A DNA stretch of 5,254 nucleotides from Desulfobacterales bacterium (GTDB lineage Bacteria; Desulfobacterota; Desulfobacteria; Desulfobacterales; Desulfosalsimonadaceae): positions 1-5,254 of the forward strand of contig JAGTVF010000065.1 of NCBI GenBank assembly GCA_018224315.1. The letters are read 5' to 3'. Under the pieces are notes generated by a model. It saw nothing but the letters and a program-made list of their open reading frames with translations. It did not search any database and had not been told where the DNA came from. Shown here one piece after another: positions 4,985-5,254 of the stretch. The translations under genes were made by a program, and so were the position numbers. The first letter of the stretch is position 1. Every line of letters begins with the position of its first letter.

Positions 4985-5254
4985 ATGGCAGAAGCATGTC
5001 CCATCTCCTTTGAGACGATCAATGAAAAAGTGGCAAGGGTCAATGCCGCACTGACGGTGCTGTGCATGCTGGTATTTGTGCTAACCCCCTTTAAGGCCGT
5101 TATCCTGATTCTTGGCGCGGATCTGCTCATCCGGGGATTTTTAAAACCCGGCTACAGTTTTTTCAGCCTGTTGAGCCGAAGCATACTCCGGGCCCTCAAT
5201 GCTCAACCGGCAATGACAAACGCCGGCCCCAAAATTTTTGCTGCAAAAACCGGG
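4985..5254 (+). CDS. DUF4395 family membrane protein (3' end outside the window)
   Basis: The first 90 residues of an inner-membrane protein are present with no stop before the window edge. A short N-terminus with CPIS at 5-8 leads into INEKVARVNA at 12-21, two hydrophobic helices at about 21-34 and 37-50, then the family-like DLLIRGFLKPGYSFFSLLSR at 46-65 and the closing-block motif NAGPKIFAAKTG at 79-90. This order (Cys-Pro, N-x-x-VAR-x-NA, D-x-x-x-RGF, AGPK-x-FAA) fits DUF4395, a family of about 130-150 residues of unknown function, often next to thioredoxin-like or sulfurtransferase genes. Roughly the last third is therefore missing here. The ATG is supported by AAGGAAAG ending 4 bases upstream (4973-4980). 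It is driven by a strong promoter under an operator-like palindrome, so it is probably repressed until an inducer appears. Confidence 0.85.
   Translation, partial: MAEACPISFETINEKVARVNAALTVLCMLVFVLTPFKAVILILGADLLIRGFLKPGYSFFSLLSRSILRALNAQPAMTNAGPKIFAAKTG

Overview
The window looks like a chromosomal stretch of an anaerobic Gram-negative bacterium, probably a sulfate-reducing member of the Desulfobacterota. This rests on the gene mix (NhaC-type antiporter, MTH1187-type thiamine-binding protein, small sll1863-like coiled-coil protein, DUF4395 membrane protein), moderately GC-rich coding DNA and a good sigma-54 promoter match. It is an inference from family knowledge, not a measured placement. 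I see no rRNA, tRNA, CRISPR array, insertion sequence or phage gene.

Left part (1-1843): the last 34 codons of an unrecognised rightward gene end at 106. Converging on it are two leftward genes: a retinol-dehydrogenase-like short-chain dehydrogenase/reductase (SDR, 992-1843, GTG start) and, 172 bases further on, a MarC-family inner-membrane protein (190-819). They may form one transcription unit. A consensus-like sigma-70 promoter with a dyad in its spacer sits right in front of the SDR. A questionable 61-codon frame overlaps the SDR stop as TAATG and runs into the marC start.

Middle (1844-3959): a 445-base, very AT-rich intergenic region separates the SDR from the divergent nhaC gene (2289-3863). 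NhaC is a complete 524-residue Na+/H+ antiporter-family protein followed by a textbook intrinsic terminator (3915-3959).

Right part (3960-5254): a 103-residue helical protein (4092-4403) is preceded by a GG-N10-GC sigma-54-type promoter and followed by its own terminator (4432-4467). A leftward 97-residue thiamine-binding-family gene (4522-4815) converges on it. It is divergent from a DUF4395 membrane protein gene (4985 to the window edge), whose near-consensus sigma-70 promoter is covered by a 32-base, almost perfect palindrome, most likely a repressor operator.

Functionally this is mostly a set of separately controlled housekeeping or stress genes: ion homeostasis, an orphan oxidoreductase, a membrane protein of unknown role, cofactor binding and a small stress-like protein. 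The noteworthy content is regulatory, with three promoters of different architecture, two of them carrying dyads. I found no evidence of a novel multi-gene system.
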